A stretch of 8,518 nt of DNA from Deltaproteobacteria bacterium (GTDB taxonomy: Bacteria > Desulfobacterota > Desulfarculia > Adiutricales > Adiutricaceae): positions 1-8,518 of the forward strand of contig JAIRNQ010000305.1 in the NCBI GenBank assembly GCA_031257955.1, in the 5' to 3' direction. Made by a program: the position numbers and the translations under genes. Below the pieces are notes generated by a model. It ran no database searches. It was not told the DNA's origin and saw nothing but the letters and a program-made list of their open reading frames with translations. Below are positions 5,167 to 8,518 of the stretch, one piece after another. Each line of letters starts with the position of its first letter. Position 1 is the first letter of the stretch.

Positions 5167-6230
5167 TCGCTAAGAGTCTGACGTTTCCCCTACCAGGCCC
5201 AGCCATAAATCGTTTGGGGTCCAGCCCATAGCCGAGATAGCCCAATATTTTGCGTAATTGGCTGAGAAGTGACCACGCCGTTAACTTTAGAAACGCCCGT
5301 TTTTGCGGAAGTAAAGAGCCGCATACCGACAACGCTAAACCGACAAAACCGTAAGGGAGGCTAAACCCAAGATCTAGCGAAGCGTAAGAGAGAAAACTCA
5401 AACGGCTAAACCAAGGCCCAATCGGCATTCCGGGAGAAGCCGCGATTAACATAGTCCCATTTATGTCCAGGCCAAGATTAGGATGCGAGAGGTGTGCCCA
5501 TACACTGAGCTAAAAAAATACCATAGCCATATCTTCCTGACCATAGACCGCCAATCGGTTCGCCAAGGGCCACTCTTTTCCAAGGGCGATGGCAAAGGCC
5601 ATCGGTTCGCCTTAAAGCCTTTAGGGCACCGCCGGAAACGAGCCACGCCTGAACGTCTCAGGAACCCCACTCAGGGTATCGTGACTTGTTCGCTGGGGTT
5701 ATGCCCAAGAGGGGGTTAGAACGACCCAGTTCGGAAGCTAAGCCTGAAAGCAAAGGGTTCAACCATAGACCGTGCCGGGACTTGAGCGCTGAGGTTATGC
5801 TTATAATCTGTGTTTGGGTGGCCAGGGCTAAAGACAAAGCGAGCTTGGAGAGTTCCGCCTTTTAGCTCGTCGGAGCTTGAACGCTGGGGTTATGCCCAGA
5901 ATTGGCGCTTGGGCAGAGCCAAAAAAAATACACCGACATCTGAATCGTCCCTGGCCAAGTCTGTCGCATAGGAATCGTAAAGAATTACCGAATTACCTTC
6001 TCAACTGGCATTTTTTGGCGCAAGTCATCGGCATAGTTTTTTCGGTCGCGATCATGGTTTCAAGGTTAAGAGCCATACGAAAATCTCATTCTCATAGCGG
6101 ATAGGCTGGCAGATTTTTAGGACGGCACCCTAGCCAAACGCGGATAAGGGGGCCTTTTTGAAATCTTCCATTTTGGTGGCGGAAGACAACTGTTTTTGGT
6201 GCTTCGGGGGCGATTTAGGATAGTTCTGGT
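5167..6230. other. About 1.06 kb without a convincing gene
   Basis: Lower in GC than the preceding gene. A minus-strand frame (5452-5138, 104 codons, partly hydrophobic) and plus-strand frames at 5483-5719 and 5877-6104 lack Shine-Dalgarno sites and family similarity. ATCGGTTCGCC is repeated at 5554-5564 and 5601-5611. The three-copy repeat at 5685-5898 is listed separately. An imperfect terminator-like hairpin (TCTTCC 6164-6169 with GGAAGA 6181-6186) lies downstream of the minus-strand toxin-like pair. The stretch may be decayed coding DNA or a non-coding RNA region. Confidence 0.4.
5685..5898. repeat. Three direct repeats of about 23 bp at 96- and 95-bp spacing
   Basis: Copies begin at 5685, 5781 and 5876, with consensus CTTGNNCGCTGRGGTTATGC. 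Copies 1 and 3 match at 21 of 23 bases and copy 2 is more diverged. Weaker similarity extends to either side, e.g. CGT..CGG or CGTG before the core and TTGGG.GG/CAGAGCC after copies 2 and 3, so a unit of about 96 bp may have been duplicated twice. No ORF explains them. Confidence 0.65.
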
Positions 6231-6431
6231 TTAAAGAGGATTCTTTTGTAGCATCAAGGCCAGTTTTTCAGGGGAGATTTCGATAACTTTGCCATCCTCC
6301 CAAGCTACCATTGGTACTCCGGCCGCTATATGTCTCTTCATGGCCTCACGGGCACCTTTACGGAGAGCCTCGATAACGACAGCCTCATTTGTGATTAAAG
6401 CGTCAATGTCAATCTGTTTTTTATCCGACAT
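6231..6431 (-). CDS. Small 66-aa protein paired with a zeta-like kinase, possible antitoxin
   Basis: Starts at the ATG at 6431, because GGAG lies 7 nt upstream; the ATG at 6437 is only one base from that site. The 66 residues have an acidic N-terminus, a helix-like centre (VVIEALRKGAREAMKRHIAAG, about 18-38) and the ending VPMVAWEDGKVIEISPEKL (39-57), which looks like a short beta hairpin. Similar small proteins with a VxWxDGKVxxxxPEEL-type ending are, from memory, often encoded beside small zeta-like kinases. The gene overlaps the kinase gene by 11 bp, implying translational coupling. An antitoxin or partner role is inference; no DNA-binding motif is evident and no family is assigned. Confidence 0.75.
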   Translation of the reverse strand: MSDKKQIDIDALITNEAVVIEALRKGAREAMKRHIAAGVPMVAWEDGKVIEISPEKLALMLQKNPL

Positions 6432-7014
6432 TACCATACTCCGTCAGAAGAGCGTTGTATCGCTTCTCATAAATGACAATAAATGATGTATCCTGCCCGC
6501 CTTCGGCTATTTTGACCGGGCTGTCTGGATAGGAGCTATCAAAAATCTGCCAGGATGATACCACCGGCATGTAGAGACTGAAAAGGTTTTTCAAGCCGGC
6601 GGCAAATCGCCTCCTGATATCAGAGGCCGGAACATTGTGGCCGCCCAGGCTGACTCTGGAAGCCACCCTGGCTATGGCGGCGTCGGCGCTGGGGAGGGTT
6701 AGAAACATAAGATGGCTTTTGTAACCAGAGGCAGACAGTCGCTTTAACCAGGGGGCAAAAGATCGGGAGGCCAGAGTGGTTTCAAAAGCAAAGTCGGCTC
6801 GTTTGCCTGCCAGTTCCCGAAGGCGCTTAAGAATGATACGCCCAGCCTCCAGGGCAACTGACTCTGGACGGAAGGCCGATAAGCCTTGGGCGATGGAATC
6901 GGCGTTGACAAATTCATTCACCGCAAAAGTGTCCCGGAGCAATACCGGAGCGCTGGTTGATTTGCCGGCACCGTTCGGGCCGGCCAGAATTATTACGTGG
7001 GGAGCTTTACCCAT
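6421..7014 (-). CDS. Zeta toxin family P-loop kinase
   Basis: 197-residue P-loop NTPase of the zeta-toxin type. Classical zeta/PezT toxins phosphorylate UDP-N-acetylglucosamine and so block wall synthesis; the substrate of this short subgroup is not known to me. Visible are Walker A GPNGAGKST (12-20), FVNADSIAQGLS (35-46), the helix EAGRIILKRLREL (56-68), FAFETTLASRS (75-85) as the usual substrate-site strand, GYKSHLMFLTLPSADAAIARV (97-117), and GGHNVPASDIRRRF (124-137) with the arginines expected to contact nucleotide. The C-terminal part IFDSS...IAEGG (157-173) is also typical. The Shine-Dalgarno is weak (GGTG). It precedes and overlaps the 66-aa gene on the same strand, so the pair is one transcription unit. 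It appears intact. A stand-alone kinase without toxicity is an alternative. Confidence 0.88.
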   Translation of the reverse strand: MGKAPHVIILAGPNGAGKSTSAPVLLRDTFAVNEFVNADSIAQGLSAFRPESVALEAGRIILKRLRELAGKRADFAFETTLASRSFAPWLKRLSASGYKSHLMFLTLPSADAAIARVASRVSLGGHNVPASDIRRRFAAGLKNLFSLYMPVVSSWQIFDSSYPDSPVKIAEGGQDTSFIVIYEKRYNALLTEYGNVG

Positions 7015-7131
7015 TTACATCACCATATCATTGACGCGTTCGCGAAAACCACTTTGCCGGGTGACCACGATTTAGTCCTTCGACTTACGCTATTAGAAGA
7101 TAGGGCTATTTAGAGCGATAAAAATTGAAAA

Positions 7132-7160
7132 AATATCGGCTTTTACCGTTGTGTTGACAA
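7132..7160 (-). promoter_or_regulatory. Candidate promoter of the zeta-like operon
   Basis: Minus strand TTGTCA (7160-7155), a 17-nt spacer and GATATT (7137-7132): 5 of 6 and 4 of 6 matches to sigma70 boxes. It would start transcription near 7125, leaving a leader of about 110 nt before the ATG at 7014. The leader contains the 8-bp palindrome TTCGCGAA (7039-7046), a possible operator. Confidence 0.35.
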
Positions 7161-8225
7161 TGGGCGCAGCGAGCTACCTAACTCCTCCACGCTGCCTATG
7201 ACTGGCGATTATACAAGATCCATCTAACTTTCCGTTTACATTGTAATCCGTAAAAGCGGGACATTCAATTTGATTCACCTTCATTGATTGTTCCTGTCAT
7301 TATACCGGGCTCTTCCGGATTTGGCGTAAGTTAGAGTAAAAAATGCTAAAATTGATATATGGTATGCTTTCACGGGCTTGGCGCTTGAGCCCCATATAGA
7401 ATAATCTCAGGCTTGGTTCATCCGGCCCCTTTGGGTCACAGGGGTAAAAATTCCTATAGCAACCCGATAGGTTTAATGGCTCATGGCTCATTAGCTGGCC
7501 AACGATGGTTTTGAGCCATCTGGGTCATCGAACAATCGGCCTTTCGCCCCTCACATAGGCCTTAGCGGCTGTTTTAGATGGCTCTGGGTTTGGGTGGGGG
7601 GGTTAAAGCTGTCTTGGCTCTCAGGGAAGCTATAGGACCCGTCTAGGGAAAGCCCCAGAATCAATATGAGGCAGGTTCCGGTGGCTCGCGTTCTCGATAA
7701 TGATACACTGAGCCTGATGGTTTAGGGTTGGCACCTTTAAACGCGATTGTCACCATCGGTCGCCGCAGTTTAGAAAGGGAAGGTATTATTGACGATTGAG
7801 CCGTTGAGCAGTTGATCCGTTGAGTTAGTAGCCTTGCGTTTAAGGGAAACGGCACTTATTTTGGGGGAGATCATCGATTATAGGCTGATTCGGCTTTGAT
7901 AGGCTTTTTAGGGTCTCTTCGGGGCAATGGGAGCTTGACGTGCCTTTACCTTGGCTGGATTGGCTTCTGTGCCGGTTTCGGTGGCAAGCTCTTTGGGCGT
8001 TACGCCTTGATCTACTTAGCGTTTCGCGATTGCCTGCCCAGTTAATCCCTGCCCTATCTTCCCTTCCGCTCGCCAAATCGCAACTCTGGCCGTTGCCAAG
8101 CAGAGGATTTTGTGGCATAGTTAATGTGGAAATATGGAGAACGTTACGGTTTTCCGGCTGAGTTTGGGGCACGATAGGACTGGCCGGTATTCCCCTTTTT
8201 ACTGGCCCTAGGCGGGAGCGGCATA
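7161..8225. other. About 1.07 kb without a convincing gene, possibly decayed DNA
   Basis: Frames at 7491-7300 and 7855-7661 (minus) and 7940-8161 (plus) have no ribosome-binding site and no recognisable family. A minus-strand frame from 8120 to 7908, broken once by TAA at 8018-8016, reads like a small helix-turn-helix remnant (QGVTPKELATETG) but has no start. An octamer repeat lies at 7793-7824. No tRNA, rRNA or intact transposase was seen. Confidence 0.4.
7793..7824. repeat. Four tandem octamers
   Basis: CGATTGAG, CCGTTGAG, CAGTTGAT, CCGTTGAG: a 32-bp run with consensus CCGTTGAG. It lies in non-coding DNA between the zeta-like operon and the AAA-ATPase-like gene. Confidence 0.6.
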
Positions 8226-8518
8226 ATGAACGAGACATTGAAAGCGAAACGGCTTCCCCTTGGAAATCAAACATTCGCTAAAATCATTGAAGAAAACCTT
8301 TTGTACGCCGACAAAACCAAGTTCATCCACGATCTCATACAGAGCTCGAGGAACAACTATTTTCTTTCCCGGCCCCGCCGTTTTGGTAAGACTTTACTGC
8401 TTAACACAATCAAAGAGCTTTTTTCCGGAAACAGCGAGCTTTTTAAAGATCTTTGGATTGGCCGGTCCGGTTACGGCTTTCCCAAGCATCCCGTCCTTTC
8501 CCTAACTATGTCGATGAG
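8226..8518 (+). CDS. AAA-ATPase-like protein (DUF1703/PD-(D/E)XK-associated type), N-terminal part cut by window edge
   Basis: The first 97 residues are present and the frame is open at the end of the window. The ATG at 8226 has GGGAG 7 nt upstream. KRLPLGNQTFAKIIEENLLYADKTKFIHDLI (8-38) and YFLSRPRRFGKTLLLNTIKELF (45-66) match the start of the AAA-ATPase-like family (PF09820), with the unusual Walker A-like loop RPRRFGKT at 49-56. Full-length members are about 500-600 residues and usually end in a PD-(D/E)XK nuclease-like DUF1703 domain, which cannot be seen here. These proteins are abundant, often multi-copy, in gut and anaerobic bacteria. Their role is uncertain, with suggestions of mobile-element or defence association. 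It faces away from the zeta-like operon across a gene-poor gap. Confidence 0.88.
   Translation, partial: MNETLKAKRLPLGNQTFAKIIEENLLYADKTKFIHDLIQSSRNNYFLSRPRRFGKTLLLNTIKELFSGNSELFKDLWIGRSGYGFPKHPVLSLTMSM

Noticed and set aside
5138..5452. Minus-strand 104-codon hydrophobic frame
   Set aside because: One possible membrane segment (about LPYGFVGLALSVCGSLL), but no Shine-Dalgarno and no family signal, and it overlaps the end of the plus-strand gene. Kept only as part of the 5167-6230 description.
5725..5765. 5S-rRNA-like phrase (TTCGGAAGCTAAGCC)
   Set aside because: Resembles the conserved GAACTCGGAAGTTAAGC of 5S rRNA, but the rest of the 5S structure and the helix I ends are absent.
5685..5898. 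CRISPR array
   Set aside because: Only three diverged cores at about 96-bp spacing, with spacers longer than the repeats and partly similar to each other; no cas genes.
7300..7491. Minus-strand 63-codon frame
   Set aside because: No ribosome-binding site and no recognisable family; probably chance or a remnant.
7840..8274. Minus-strand 144-codon frame overlapping the AAA-ATPase-like start
   Set aside because: Runs antisense into a well-supported gene, has random-like Ser/Arg-rich composition and no Shine-Dalgarno.

Overview
The window looks like chromosomal DNA of a diderm (Gram-negative) bacterium. An LPS-export permease (lptF) and the lytic transglycosylase mltG lie with ruvX on one strand. 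The protein sequences and the GC-rich codon use are compatible with a deltaproteobacterium/Desulfobacterota. That placement is inference, not proven from the window.

Region 1 (1-2222, minus strand) is a conserved housekeeping block read as ruvX, mltG, lptF. ruvX probably starts at a TTG with a strong Shine-Dalgarno. A possible extended -10 promoter lies upstream of it. lptF runs off the left edge.

Region 2 (2223-3200) has no convincing gene but much structure. It holds a degenerate heptanucleotide tandem array, then an AT-rich island with a 10-bp direct repeat at 20-bp spacing and an inverted repeat. Next comes a good sigma70-type promoter on the plus strand, and right at its predicted start are overlapping, mutually exclusive hairpins.

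Region 3 (3201-5166, plus strand) has two unrecognised genes. The first encodes 146 aa with three 19-residue repeats. The second encodes a 449-aa Pro/Gly/Ser/Ala-rich protein with a predicted signal peptide and internal duplications. Both start behind nearly the same leader: an AT-rich box, then GAGGTACGC and a start codon followed by AAA. This paired, duplicated-leader locus is the most original part of the window.

Region 4 (5167-8225) is low in coding density. It has a three-copy repeat at about 96-bp spacing, then a minus-strand pair: a small zeta-toxin-like P-loop kinase overlapping a 66-aa partner gene. About 1.2 kb of apparently decayed or non-coding DNA follows.

Region 5 (8226-8518, plus strand) is the start of an AAA-ATPase-like (DUF1703-type) gene cut by the right edge.

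Overall, a core envelope/recombination operon sits beside an accessory region rich in repeats, an unusual secreted-protein candidate and a toxin-like module.
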